From NCBI RefSeq assembly GCF_017309385.1, contig NZ_JAFJMJ010000001.1, positions 310,001 through 374,000 on the forward strand: a stretch of 64,000 nt of DNA, written 5' to 3'. The DNA is from Amycolatopsis sp. 195334CR (GTDB lineage Bacteria; Actinomycetota; Actinomycetes; Mycobacteriales; Pseudonocardiaceae). Positions within the stretch are counted from its first letter, which is position 1. The number at the start of each line of letters is the position of its first letter. Under the pieces are notes generated by a model. That model had not been told where the DNA came from. It did not search any database and was given only the letters and a program-made list of their open reading frames with translations. Below are positions 1-8,149 of this stretch, one piece after another. The position numbers were made by a program, and so were the translations under genes.

Positions 1-381
1 GGCCTCACCCAGCTCGGCGAGCACCCGCTGCGCCACGGCGAAGGCCGCGTTCCCGGCCGGCGCCCCCGAGTACACCGCCGTGTGCAGCAGCACCTCGGAG
101 ATCTCGGCCGGAGTCAGTCCATTGTGGATGGCCACCCGGACGTGCATGGCGAGTTCCTCGTGGCAGTGCAGCGCGGTCAGCGCGGCGAGGGTGATGCAGC
201 TGCGGGTGCGCCGGTCCAGTCCCGGCCGGGTCCACACCGAGCCCCACGCCGAGCGCGTGATCCAGTCCTGGAACGGCTGCGAGAACTCGGTCGTGTTGGC
301 CACCGCGCGGTCCACGTGCGCGTCCCCGAGCACCTCGCGGCGCACACGAATGCCGTCCTGGTACAGCTCGTCGTCGTTCAT
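1..381 (-). CDS. pcaC: 4-carboxymuconolactone decarboxylase (3' end beyond window)
   Basis: Decarboxylates gamma-carboxymuconolactone to 3-oxoadipate enol-lactone in the protocatechuate branch of the beta-ketoadipate pathway. 127 codons are visible without a stop. The family is usually about 120-135 residues, so only the last few codons can be missing. The carboxymuconolactone-decarboxylase core, with HCHEELAMHVRMA and the region around HNGLTPAEISEVLLH, is clear. The ATG overlaps the pcaD stop as ATGA, indicating translational coupling at the end of the pca operon. PcaC and PcaD are separate proteins here, not the fused PcaL of some actinomycetes. Confidence 0.9.
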   Translation of the reverse strand, partial: MNDDELYQDGIRVRREVLGDAHVDRAVANTTEFSQPFQDWITRSAWGSVWTRPGLDRRTRSCITLAALTALHCHEELAMHVRVAIHNGLTPAEISEVLLHTAVYSGAPAGNAAFAVAQRVLAELGEA

Positions 382-1139
382 CGGGCCGCCAGCCTCGCCA
401 GGATCAGGTCGCTGAACTCGTCCGGGCGTTCCACGTTGCCCAGGTGCGCCGCGCCACCCACCTCGGCGAACCGCGCGCCCGGGATGGCCTCGGCGATCGC
501 CTTGCCGTGCGGTGGCGGGGTGGCCGCGTCCTCCGAGGTGCTGATCACCAGCGTGGGCACCGGGATCTGGGCCAGCTCGCCGGTCAGGTTCATCACCTCG
601 ATCGCCGCGCAGCAGCCCGCATAGCCTTCGTCCGAAGTGGACGCCACCATCTCCTCCAGCTCCGCCCGCCGCCCGGCGTCGAACGCCGGGGTGACCCAGC
701 GGCCGACCACGGCCGAAGCCAGCGAGCCGGTGCCGCCCTCGCGGACCGCGCGGATCCGGTCCGCCCACATCTCCGGCGGCCCCAGCTTCGCCGACGTGCA
801 GCACAGCACCAGCGACAACAGCCGCTCCGGCGCGTGCGCACCCAGCCACATCCCGGTCATCCCGCCCAGCGACAGCCCGGCGAAGTGCGCCTTCCCGACG
901 CCCAGCCGGTCCAGCAGCGCCAGCACGTCCCCGCCGAGGTCGGCGAGGTCGTACGGGCCGTCGGGCACCGGTGAACCACCGTGCCCCCGGTGGTCGTACC
1001 GGATCACCCGGTAGCCCGCCTCGGTCAGCGGCCGCACCTGCGGTTCCCACATCGCCAGCGCGCTGCCGAGCGATCCGCTGAGCACCACCGGCACGCCGTC
1101 CTCGGGCCCGTCGACCACGTAGTGGACCGGGATAACCAC
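378..1139 (-). CDS. pcaD: 3-oxoadipate enol-lactonase
   Basis: Alpha/beta hydrolase of 253 residues that opens 3-oxoadipate enol-lactone to 3-oxoadipate. The nucleophile elbow GLSLGG puts the catalytic serine at about residue 90. The oxyanion region (LSGSLGSALAMW) is at residues 20-31, and the C-terminal histidine lies in the GGAAHLGN segment. The GTG start is fixed by AGGAGG five bases upstream. It lies 9 bp after pcaG and overlaps pcaC by 4 bp, so it is part of the operon. Family and context agree; the exact lactone specificity is inferred from the cluster. Confidence 0.93.
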   Translation of the reverse strand: MVIPVHYVVDGPEDGVPVVLSGSLGSALAMWEPQVRPLTEAGYRVIRYDHRGHGGSPVPDGPYDLADLGGDVLALLDRLGVGKAHFAGLSLGGMTGMWLGAHAPERLLSLVLCCTSAKLGPPEMWADRIRAVREGGTGSLASAVVGRWVTPAFDAGRRAELEEMVASTSDEGYAGCCAAIEVMNLTGELAQIPVPTLVISTSEDAATPPPHGKAIAEAIPGARFAEVGGAAHLGNVERPDEFSDLILARLAAR

Positions 1140-1148
1140 AGCGACCTC

Positions 1149-1694
1149 CTAAACCTCGAAGAACACCGTCTCGCCGTCGCCCTGCAACCGCACGTCGAAC
1201 CGGTACCCGTCACCCTCGCGCACCGCGATCAGCGTGCCACGGCGCTCCTCGGGGACCGCGTTGAGCACTTCGTCGGCCGCGTGGGCCTCGGTGTGCTCGG
1301 GGAAGTAGATCCGGGTGACCACCCGGTGCAGCAGGCCCCGGCCCAGCACGGACACGTCGATGTGCGGGGCCTGCGGCGTACCACCCGAACCGGGCACCGG
1401 GCCGGGCACCACCGTCCGGATGGACCAGCGGCCCTGCTCGTCGGTCGGGCAGCGGCCGAAGCCGCGGAACCCGGCCACCCGCCCGCGCGGGTCGTCGGGG
1501 TGGTCGAAGCGGCCGTCCGCGTCGGCCTGCCAGGTCTCGATCATCGCGTCCGGCACCGGATCGCCGTTGCCGTCGCGGACCACGCCGCGCAGCACCACCG
1601 CGCCCGGCGTGCCCTCGGGCACCACCTCGGGCCCGTCGTCCCAGGGCAGCCCGATCGACAGGTACGGGCCCACGGTCTGCGAAGGAGTGCTCAT
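1149..1694 (-). CDS. pcaG: protocatechuate 3,4-dioxygenase alpha subunit
   Basis: Non-catalytic alpha chain (181 residues) of intradiol protocatechuate 3,4-dioxygenase, which cleaves the ring to 3-carboxy-cis,cis-muconate. It starts MSTPSQTVGPYLSIGLPW, a typical PcaG N-terminus, and carries the intradiol dioxygenase fold segments IETWQADADGRFDHP and APHIDVSVLGRGLLHR. The iron-binding tyrosine/histidine set found in the beta chain is absent (the equivalent of AHIH reads PHID), as expected for alpha. The ATG overlaps the pcaH stop by 4 bp, so the two subunits are translationally coupled. Confidence 0.95.
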   Translation of the reverse strand: MSTPSQTVGPYLSIGLPWDDGPEVVPEGTPGAVVLRGVVRDGNGDPVPDAMIETWQADADGRFDHPDDPRGRVAGFRGFGRCPTDEQGRWSIRTVVPGPVPGSGGTPQAPHIDVSVLGRGLLHRVVTRIYFPEHTEAHAADEVLNAVPEERRGTLIAVREGDGYRFDVRLQGDGETVFFEV

Positions 1695-2407
1695 TCGTCG
1701 TCCTCCTCGTCCTCGAACACCGAGGCGTCGCGGCCGCGCAGCACGATGTCGAACTCGTAGGCCAGCGCCCATTCCGGCCGGGTCCGCGCCAGGTCGAAGC
1801 GGGAGACCATGCGCATCCGCGCCTTCTCGTCCGGGATGGAGTTGAAGATCGGGTCCTGGGCGAAGAGCGGGTCCTCCGGGAAGTACATCTGGGTGACCAG
1901 GCGCTGGGTGAACGAGGTGCCGAACACCGAGAAGTGGATGTGCGCCGGCCGCCAGGCGTTGTCGTGGTTCTTCCACGGGTAGGCACCGGGCTTGATGGTG
2001 GTGAACTCGTAGTGCCCGTCGTCGTCGGTGAGCGTGCGCCCGACGCCGTCGAAGTTCGGGTCCACCGGCGACGGCCAGCGGTCGCCGGTGTGCCGGTACC
2101 GGCCGCCCGCGTTGGCCTGCCAGATCTCGACCAGCGAGTTGCGCACCGGACGGCCGTCGCCGTCGAGCAGGCGGCCGTGCACGACGATGCGCTGGCCCTG
2201 CGGCTCACCGGCGTGCTGGCGGGTCAGGTCGTTGTCGTGCTCGCCGAGCCTGCCCGGTCCGAGCAGCGGGCCGGTCACCTCGGTGAGCATCTGCGGCAGC
2301 AGCACCAGCGGCTGCTTCGGGTGCCGCAACGCGGTCGAGCGGTACCCGGGGAAGCCGAGCGGCGGGTGCGTGCCGTCGGGATCCGGTCGGTAGGTGGGCA
2401 ACGTCAT
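1691..2407 (-). CDS. pcaH: protocatechuate 3,4-dioxygenase beta subunit
   Basis: Catalytic iron-binding chain (238 residues) of protocatechuate 3,4-dioxygenase. The expected non-haem Fe(III) ligands are all visible: Tyr104 (GGRYRH), Tyr143 (GAYPW), and His156 and His158 (RPAHIHFS). They sit four residues before the Pseudomonas positions. The start at MTLPTYRPDP gives a normal beta-chain length; longer open frame upstream overlaps pcaF and is not real. It lies 14 bp after pcaF and is coupled to pcaG through ATGA. The C-terminus is acidic (EDEEDDE). Confidence 0.96.
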   Translation of the reverse strand: MTLPTYRPDPDGTHPPLGFPGYRSTALRHPKQPLVLLPQMLTEVTGPLLGPGRLGEHDNDLTRQHAGEPQGQRIVVHGRLLDGDGRPVRNSLVEIWQANAGGRYRHTGDRWPSPVDPNFDGVGRTLTDDDGHYEFTTIKPGAYPWKNHDNAWRPAHIHFSVFGTSFTQRLVTQMYFPEDPLFAQDPIFNSIPDEKARMRMVSRFDLARTRPEWALAYEFDIVLRGRDASVFEDEEDDE

Positions 2408-2421
2408 CGTCGACTGCCTCC

Positions 2422-3597
2422 TCAGGCTTCCAGCACCACGGCCAGGCCCTGGCCGACGCCGATGCAGATGGCGGCGAGGCCCCAGCCACCACCGCGGCGG
2501 CGGAGGTCGTGCGCGAGCGTGCCGAGGATGCGGCCGCCCGACGCGCCCAGCGGGTGCCCGATGGCGATCGCGCCGCCGTGCGTGTTCACCTTCGCCGGGT
2601 CCAGCTTCGGCCAGTCGCGCAGGCAGGCCAGCGACTGCGCGGCGAACGCCTCGTTCAGCTCCACCGCGGCGAGGTCGTCCCAGCCGATGCCCGCGCGCTC
2701 CAGCGCGATCTCCGCGGCCCGCACCGGGCCGATGCCGAACACGTCGGGGTCCACCCCGGCCGCGCCGCGCCCGGCGATGCGCGCCAGCGGCGTGGCACCG
2801 ACCCGGTCGGCGGCGGCCCGGTCGCCCAGCAGCACCGCGGAGGCACCGTCGTTGAGCGGCGATGCGTTGCCCGCGGTCACCGTGCCCTGCTTGCGGAACA
2901 CCGTCTTCAGCTTGGCCAGCTTCTCCGGCGAGGAGTCCGGCCGGATGCCCTCGTCCCTGGTCAGGTCGACGCCGGGGACCGGGACCACCTGGTCGTCGTA
3001 GAAGCCCTCGTCCCACGCCTTCGCGGCGTTGACGTGGCTGCGCGCGGCGAACTCGTCCTGCTCGTCCCGCCCGATGCCGTACCGCTCGGCGAGCAGTTCG
3101 GTGGACTCCCCCAGCGAGACCGTCCACCGCTCCGGCATCGCCGGGTTCACCATGCGCCAGCCGAGCGCGGTGGAGTACATGGTCTGGTTGCCGTTGGGGA
3201 AGGCCTTCTCCGGCTTCTGCACCACCCACGGCGACCGGCTCATCGACTCCACACCACCGGCCACCACCAGCGACGCGTCCCCGGTGGCGATCAGCCTGCT
3301 GGCCTGGGAAACCGCGTCCAGCCCGGACCCGCACAGCCGGTTGACCGTGCCGCCGGGGATCGAGGTCGGCCAGCCGGCCAGCAGGGTGGCCATCCTGGCC
3401 ACGTTCCGGTTGTCCTCACCGGCGCCGTTGGCGTTGCCGAGCACCACCTCGTCCACAGTGGACGGATCGAGCCCGGTCCGCTCGCCCAGCGCGCGCAGCA
3501 CGTGCGCGGCGAGGTCGTCGGGCCGGGTGCCCGCCAGCGCGCCGCCGTACCTGCCGAACGGGGTGCGCACCGCGTCCAGTACGTATACCTCGGTCAT
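2422..3597 (-). CDS. pcaF: 3-oxoadipyl-CoA thiolase
   Basis: Thiolase of 391 residues that cleaves 3-oxoadipyl-CoA into succinyl-CoA and acetyl-CoA, the last step of the beta-ketoadipate pathway. The acyl-accepting cysteine is Cys89 in NRLCGSGLDAV. The histidine motif GHPLGASGGR lies near residue 347, and the second catalytic cysteine near residue 378 is in CIGVGQG. The start overlaps the pcaJ stop. The family cannot by itself separate 3-oxoadipyl-CoA from acetoacetyl-CoA thiolases; its place between pcaJ and pcaH decides the call. Confidence 0.9.
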   Translation of the reverse strand: MTEVYVLDAVRTPFGRYGGALAGTRPDDLAAHVLRALGERTGLDPSTVDEVVLGNANGAGEDNRNVARMATLLAGWPTSIPGGTVNRLCGSGLDAVSQASRLIATGDASLVVAGGVESMSRSPWVVQKPEKAFPNGNQTMYSTALGWRMVNPAMPERWTVSLGESTELLAERYGIGRDEQDEFAARSHVNAAKAWDEGFYDDQVVPVPGVDLTRDEGIRPDSSPEKLAKLKTVFRKQGTVTAGNASPLNDGASAVLLGDRAAADRVGATPLARIAGRGAAGVDPDVFGIGPVRAAEIALERAGIGWDDLAAVELNEAFAAQSLACLRDWPKLDPAKVNTHGGAIAIGHPLGASGGRILGTLAHDLRRRGGGWGLAAICIGVGQGLAVVLEA

Positions 3598-4349
3598 TCG
3601 CCCGCCTTCTTCAGCTCTCGCAGTCCGGCCAGTTCCGCCTCGGTCGGCTCCGGGGTCCGCCGCAGGTCGTCCGCCACCTTCAGCGCCCAGCCGGTGGCCT
3701 CGAGCACCTGCGCCACCTCGACACCGGGGTGCAGGTCGGTCAGGGTCAGCTCGGCCGTCCCCGGATCCGGCCGCATCAGGCCGAGATCGGTGACCACCAG
3801 GGTAGGCCCGGCACCGGGCAGGCCCAGCCGCTCGCGATCGCCGCGGCCCGATCCGTGCCCGAACGAGGTGACGAAGTCGACCTTGTCCACGAAGGCGCGC
3901 TTGCTCTGGCGCAGCACCACGAAGACCTCGCGGCAGGACGCGGCGATCTCCGGCGCGCCACCGGCTCCCGGCAGGCGCACCTTCGGGTCGGCGTAGTCGT
4001 CGCCGATCACCGTGGTGTTGATGTTGCCGAACTTGTCCAGCTGGGCCGCGCCGAGGAAACCGACGTCGATCCGGCCGGGCTGGAGCCAGTAGTTGAACAC
4101 CTCGGGCACGCTGACCACCGCGTCCGCGGTCTCGGCCAGCTCACCGTCGCCGATGGACAGCGGCAGCCTGCTCGGCTTCGCGCCGAGGCAGCCCGATTCG
4201 TAGATCAGCTTGAGGTTCGGCGCGTGCGAGCGGCGCGCGAGGTTGGCCGCGGTGCTCGGCAGGCCGATGCCCACGAAGCAGGACATGCCGTCCTTCAACG
4301 CGCGGGCCGCGGCGATGCTCATCATCTCGTCGGTGGTGTAGTCGCTCAC
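3594..4349 (-). CDS. pcaJ: 3-oxoadipate CoA-transferase, subunit B
   Basis: Beta subunit (251 residues) of the succinyl-CoA:3-oxoadipate CoA-transferase. The catalytic glutamate motif appears as YESGCLG near residue 56. The NYWLQPGRIDVGFLGAAQLD region and overall style resemble the glutaconate-CoA-transferase/CatJ branch more than the classical Pseudomonas PcaJ. The GTG start overlaps the pcaI stop (GTGA). Because the glutamate is kept, it should be an active transferase and not an IpdB-type hydrolase, which lacks it. The substrate is inferred from the surrounding pca genes. Confidence 0.87.
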   Translation of the reverse strand: MSDYTTDEMMSIAAARALKDGMSCFVGIGLPSTAANLARRSHAPNLKLIYESGCLGAKPSRLPLSIGDGELAETADAVVSVPEVFNYWLQPGRIDVGFLGAAQLDKFGNINTTVIGDDYADPKVRLPGAGGAPEIAASCREVFVVLRQSKRAFVDKVDFVTSFGHGSGRGDRERLGLPGAGPTLVVTDLGLMRPDPGTAELTLTDLHPGVEVAQVLEATGWALKVADDLRRTPEPTEAELAGLRELKKAGE

Positions 4350-5146
4350 GCCGCCACCTCCGCCAGCCACTTGCCGAACTCGTCCCGGTCGCGGCTCACC
4401 GCGTCCCAGGCCTGGTAGCCCTCGTTGTCCCGGTCGTAGTACCCGGCGGCGTAGGAGGGCTTGGCCCCACCGGGGGCCTCGGCGACCGCGGTCACCGCCC
4501 ACGACGGCAGCACCAGCGCGCCCGGCCGCGGCTCCAGCTCGTCGACGATCTCCTCGACGGTGACCAGCGAGCGCTTGGCCGCGAGCACCGCCTCCTTCTG
4601 CACGCCGGCGATGCCCCACAGCTGCACGTTGCCGTCCCGGTCGGCGCGCTGGGCGTGCACGATGGTCACGTCCGGGTTGAGCGCGGGCACCGCGGCCAGC
4701 TGCTCGCCGGTGAACGGGCAGGTGATCGGCTTGATGGTGGCCGTGTGCTTCGCCAGATCGGTGCCGGAGTAACCCCGCAGCACGGCGAACGGCAGGCCGG
4801 AGGCGCCCGCCACGTAGCGGTTGGCCATGCCGGCGTGGCTGTGCTCCTCGATCTCCAGCGGCACCGGCCAGCCGTGCTGGACCGCGTCGCGGAAGCGGTG
4901 CAGCGAGCCGACCCCGGGGTTGCCGCCCCAGGAGAAGATCAGCTTGCTCGCGCAGCCGGCGCCGATCAGCTGGTCGTAGACGATGTCCGGGGTCATCCGG
5001 ACCAGGGTCAGCCCGCGGCGGCCCTGCCGGATGATCTCGTGCCCGGCGGCCACCGGGATCAGGTGGGTGAACCCCTCCAGGGCCACCGTGTCCCCGTCGC
5101 GGACGAGGTCGGCCACGCCGTCCGCGAGCGAGACGAGTTCCGCCAT
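4346..5146 (-). CDS. pcaI: 3-oxoadipate CoA-transferase, subunit A
   Basis: Alpha subunit (266 residues) of the CoA-transferase that activates 3-oxoadipate with succinyl-CoA. Recognisable parts are the N-terminal VALEGFTHLIPVAAGHEI, FSWGGNPGVGSLHRF, and EEHSHAGMANRYVAGASGLP, typical of the CatI/glutaconate-transferase-like group. It is the first structural gene after marR, 81 bp downstream of it, and the gap holds an AT-rich inverted repeat that is the likely operon promoter/operator. It overlaps pcaJ by 4 bp. Confidence 0.87.
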   Translation of the reverse strand: MAELVSLADGVADLVRDGDTVALEGFTHLIPVAAGHEIIRQGRRGLTLVRMTPDIVYDQLIGAGCASKLIFSWGGNPGVGSLHRFRDAVQHGWPVPLEIEEHSHAGMANRYVAGASGLPFAVLRGYSGTDLAKHTATIKPITCPFTGEQLAAVPALNPDVTIVHAQRADRDGNVQLWGIAGVQKEAVLAAKRSLVTVEEIVDELEPRPGALVLPSWAVTAVAEAPGGAKPSYAAGYYDRDNEGYQAWDAVSRDRDEFGKWLAEVAA

Positions 5147-5161
5147 CGCCGGCTCCCTTGC

Positions 5162-5199
5162 ATGTTCGCATTCCGCACACTAGTTCTATATATGAACAT
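5162..5199 (-). promoter_or_regulatory. candidate MarR operator and pca promoter
   Basis: The only AT-rich stretch in the marR-pcaI gap. GTTC and GAAC arms flank TATATAT at 5183-5197. A wider ATGTTC (5162-5167) / GAACAT (5194-5199) pair encloses it. MarR dimers commonly bind short AT-rich palindromes at their target promoter. No binding data are implied. Confidence 0.5.
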
Positions 5200-5227
5200 A
5201 GCACGGAAGCGACGTGCACGGAACGCG

Positions 5228-5701
5228 CTAACGGGTGTGTTCGGCGCGCTCCCGCTTCGCCTCACCGGCGTCGACCACCCGGCCGAGGATGCGCACCAGC
5301 TCCTCGCGGTCCTCCGGTGGCAGGCAGCCGATCATGCCCTCGGTCATCCTGGCCGCGCGCACCGAGAGCTCGCCGAACAGCGCGTGCCCGGCGTCGGTCA
5401 GGCTGAGCAGGTTCCGCCGCCGGTCCCCCGGATCGCGGTCGCGCCGCAGGTGCCCGCGGTCGATCAGCCGGTTGACCACCGCGCCCACCGTCGAGGTGTC
5501 CAGCGAGACCTCGCGCGAGAGCGCGTTCTGGTCGGTCTCCGGGTTGAGCGCCACCGCGCTCAGCACCGCGAACTGGGTCGAGGTGACCTCTTTGGACACC
5601 TCGGCGGACCACAGGTACGTGTGGATCTGCTGGGCCCGCCGGATCAGGTGCCCGGTGTGCCGGTGTGCGTCCACGCCAACTCCCGGTGTCGAGATCGTCA
5701 T
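5228..5701 (-). CDS. MarR-family regulator of the pca operon
   Basis: Winged-helix MarR regulator of 157 residues. The DNA-recognition segment is NALSREVSLDTSTVGAVVNRL followed by the wing DRDPGDRRRNLLSLTDAG. The ATG at 5701 has GAGGGG seven bases upstream and gives the normal MarR length. It is the first gene before pcaIJFHGDC on the same strand and probably represses the operon until an aromatic or its CoA ester binds. Many actinomycete and pseudomonad pca operons use IclR-type PcaR instead, so a MarR here is a variation. Effector unknown. Confidence 0.85.
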   Translation of the reverse strand: MTISTPGVGVDAHRHTGHLIRRAQQIHTYLWSAEVSKEVTSTQFAVLSAVALNPETDQNALSREVSLDTSTVGAVVNRLIDRGHLRRDRDPGDRRRNLLSLTDAGHALFGELSVRAARMTEGMIGCLPPEDREELVRILGRVVDAGEAKRERAEHTR

Positions 5702-5833
5702 CAGCAACCCCTCCCGTCGCGAAAACCGTGTGCCGTCACCAACAGACACGTGCGGTGGCCGCAGCCGGTTCACGACGGGGTCCCGCCCGGCTATGTTTGG
5801 GCTCCACGCCGAGTTCAGGGAGGTAGGCCGAAC

Positions 5834-6790
5834 GTGCCGAAGATCGTGGTCACGGGACAGCTGGCGGAACCGGCGCTGAAGGTGCTCGGCGAGGCGGGCG
5901 AGGTGTGGGTGGCGGAGGAGCCGCTGGGCCCCGCCGAGCTGGCGGACCGGGCCGCCGGGGCGAACGCGCTGGTGACCATGGTCGGCGACCGGGTGGACGG
6001 TGCGGTGGCCGACGCCGCCGGGCCCGGGCTCGCGGTGGTCGCCAACGTCGCCGTCGGTTACGACAACCTCGACGTGAAAGCGCTGTCCGAACGCGGGGTG
6101 ACGGTGACGAACACGCCCGGCGTGCTCACCGAGGCCACCGCGGACCTCGCCTTCGGCCTGCTTCTGATGAGCACGCGGCGGCTCGGCGAAGGCGAACGGC
6201 TGCTGCGCGCGGGCACGCCGTGGAAGTTCAGCCTCGGCTTCATGCTCGGTGCCGGACTCCAGGGCCGCACGCTCGGCATCGTCGGGCTGGGCCAGATCGG
6301 CCAGGCGGTGGCCCGCCGGGCCAGGGCGTTCGGCCTCTCCATTGTCTACAGTGGACGCAACCGGGCGCCGGCCGAGGTCGAGGCCGAACTGGACGCGCGG
6401 CGGCTGCCGCTGGACGAACTGCTGCGGTCGGCCGACTTCGTCTCGCTGCACTGCCCGCTCACGCCGGAGACCCGGCACCTGATCAACGCCTCCTCGCTGC
6501 GCACCATGAAGCCCGGTGCGTACCTGGTGAACACCACGCGCGGGCCGGTGGTCGACGAGGCTGCGCTGGCCGACGCGCTGGCCGAGGGCGTGCTCGCCGG
6601 CGCGGCGCTGGACGTGTTCGAGAAGGAACCCGAGGTGGAACCGCGCCTGCTCGACCTGGAGAACGTGGTGATCACCCCGCACCTCGGTTCGGCGACCGTG
6701 GAGACGCGCACCGAGATGGCCCTGCTCGCGGCGCGCAATGTGGCCGCGGTGCTCGCCGGTGAGCCGCCGCTTACGGCGGTGAAGGCATGA
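5834..6790 (+). CDS. D-2-hydroxyacid dehydrogenase, probably glyoxylate/hydroxypyruvate reductase
   Basis: NAD(P)H-dependent reductase (318 residues) of the D-isomer-specific 2-hydroxyacid dehydrogenase family. The nucleotide-binding loop is GIVGLGQIGQAVARRA near residue 152. Catalytic Arg is in NTTRGPVVDE, Glu in VFEKEPEVEP and His in ITPHLGSAT. The GTG start at 5834 follows AGGGAGG with 10 bases between; open frame further upstream is non-coding. It overlaps the glycerate kinase gene as ATGA, so the likely pathway is glyoxylate to glycolate or hydroxypyruvate to D-glycerate, then phosphorylation. Confidence 0.88.
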   Translation: MPKIVVTGQLAEPALKVLGEAGEVWVAEEPLGPAELADRAAGANALVTMVGDRVDGAVADAAGPGLAVVANVAVGYDNLDVKALSERGVTVTNTPGVLTEATADLAFGLLLMSTRRLGEGERLLRAGTPWKFSLGFMLGAGLQGRTLGIVGLGQIGQAVARRARAFGLSIVYSGRNRAPAEVEAELDARRLPLDELLRSADFVSLHCPLTPETRHLINASSLRTMKPGAYLVNTTRGPVVDEAALADALAEGVLAGAALDVFEKEPEVEPRLLDLENVVITPHLGSATVETRTEMALLAARNVAAVLAGEPPLTAVKA

Positions 6791-7893
6791 AGGTGCTGAT
6801 CGCGCCGGACAAGTTCAAGGGCAGCCTGACCGCGATGGAGGCCGCCGAGGCGATCCGGGACGGTGTGCACGAGGTCTTCGGCGACGCGGTGACCATGCTG
6901 TGCCCGGTGGCCGACGGCGGCGAGGGCACGCTGGACGTGCTGTACGCGGCGGGCGCGGAGCGGGTGGAGTTGTCGGTGCGCGGGCCGTTGGACACGCCGG
7001 TCGAGGCGCGGTACGCGGTGCTGGGCTCGGCTGCGTACATCGAGTCGGCGCGGGCGTGCGGCATCGAGTTCGTCGAGCCGTCCCCGGAAACGGCGCTGGC
7101 GGCGCACACCTGGGGCGTCGGGGAGCTGATCGCGCACGCGCTGGAGGGCGGCGCGCGGCAGGTGGTGCTGACCGTCGGCGGCACGGCGAGCACGGACGGC
7201 GGCTCGGGCATGCTGCGGGCCTTGGGTGCTTCGGTGACGCCTGCTCTTGGCTTGGGCGGCGGTCCACTAAGGACGGTCGAATCGGTGGATTTGACCGCGG
7301 TGCGGTCGAAGTTCGACGGCGTCGACGTGCGCGTGGCCACCGACGTGAGCAACCCGCTGCTCGGCGAGAAGGGCGCGGCGGCGATCTTCGGACCGCAGAA
7401 GGGCGCGCGTGCGGCCGAAGTGGCTCTGCTCGGCGACGCGCTCGGGCGATGGGCGCGGGCCCTGCACGCGGCGGGCGGCCGTGACGTCTCGGACGCGCCG
7501 GGTGCCGGTGCGGGCGGCGGGGTGGCCGGTGGCGCTATGGCCGCGCTGGGCGCCGTTTTCGAATCGGGCTTCGACCTGGTCTGCGAACTCACCGGGGTGC
7601 CTGCCGCGCTGGCGGAGGCCGACCTGGTCATCACCGGCGAGGGCTCACTGGACCCGCAAAGCCTCGACGGCAAGGCACCCGCGGGCATCGCCGCGCGCGC
7701 TCGCGCGCGGAACCTGCCGGTGCTGGCCGTCGCCGGGCGCGTGACGCTCGATGAGGCGCAATTGGCCCAGTTGGGCGTGGCCGGGTACCGCGCTTTGATC
7801 GACCACGCGCCCTCGCTGGCTTACGCGCGGGAACACGCCTACGAACTCCTACGTGCGCAAACGGCTGACTTGGTGCGGGCCTGGGGTTCCTAG
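6787..7893 (+). CDS. glxK: glycerate 2-kinase
   Basis: Glycerate kinase of the GarK/GlxK family (368 residues, typical length) that phosphorylates D-glycerate with ATP. The N-terminus MKVLIAPDKFKGSLTAMEAA is diagnostic. VADGGEGTLDVL, VGGTASTDGGSGMLRALG and ITGEGSLDPQSLDGKAP are the conserved glycine-rich segments of the family. It is translationally coupled to the upstream hydroxyacid dehydrogenase, which would supply D-glycerate. A short hairpin follows at 7905-7921. The symbol glxK is used by family resemblance only. Confidence 0.92.
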   Translation: MKVLIAPDKFKGSLTAMEAAEAIRDGVHEVFGDAVTMLCPVADGGEGTLDVLYAAGAERVELSVRGPLDTPVEARYAVLGSAAYIESARACGIEFVEPSPETALAAHTWGVGELIAHALEGGARQVVLTVGGTASTDGGSGMLRALGASVTPALGLGGGPLRTVESVDLTAVRSKFDGVDVRVATDVSNPLLGEKGAAAIFGPQKGARAAEVALLGDALGRWARALHAAGGRDVSDAPGAGAGGGVAGGAMAALGAVFESGFDLVCELTGVPAALAEADLVITGEGSLDPQSLDGKAPAGIAARARARNLPVLAVAGRVTLDEAQLAQLGVAGYRALIDHAPSLAYAREHAYELLRAQTADLVRAWGS

Positions 7894-7904
7894 CGGTCAT
7901 CCAG

Positions 7905-7921
7905 AAGCGGCGGAGCCGCTT
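7905..7921 (+). terminator. short hairpin after glycerate kinase
   Basis: AAGCGGC-GGA-GCCGCTT forms a perfect 7-bp stem with a 3-nt loop 12 bp after the stop codon. There is no strong U-tract, which is usual for actinomycete terminators. Confidence 0.5.
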
Positions 7922-7954
7922 GCTGTGGGCCGTCAGCCCGCACCGCCGCGGGTT

Positions 7955-8039
7955 CTCAGGCGTCTTCTCGCGAGGACAGCTTCACCGTGGTGAATCGGTA
8001 TTCATGAGGTGGAGCTCCCGGAGCGAGAAGACGCCTGAG
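7955..8039. repeat. long inverted repeat enclosing smaller hairpins (structured non-coding element)
   Basis: A perfect 17-bp inverted repeat, CTCAGGCGTCTTCTCGC (7955-7971) with its complement at 8023-8039, encloses 51 bases. That loop itself holds TTCACC-GT-GGTGAA (7981-7994) and the palindrome GGAGCTCC (8011-8018). Open frames here have no protein-like features. It could be a structured RNA, a REP-like element, or a leader of the membrane protein gene that starts at 8150. Confidence 0.55.
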
Positions 8040-8149
8040 GTTCCGCCACCCGCACCGCCACGCAAACCACTGCAACACTCTCAAGCGGTTTGTCGGGCAT
8101 GGGCCCGGGTAACCCTCCGGTGGAGCCGTGTCACCGAGAGGAGCCACCT

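Noticed and set aside
1..1139. Fused PcaL (PcaD-PcaC)
   Set aside because: A stop codon ends pcaD and pcaC has its own ATG in a 4-bp overlap, so the proteins are separate.
4655..5833. Upstream extension of the hydroxyacid dehydrogenase frame across pcaI and marR
   Set aside because: It overlaps two well-supported minus-strand genes; the GTG at 5834 with its ribosome site gives the full family length.
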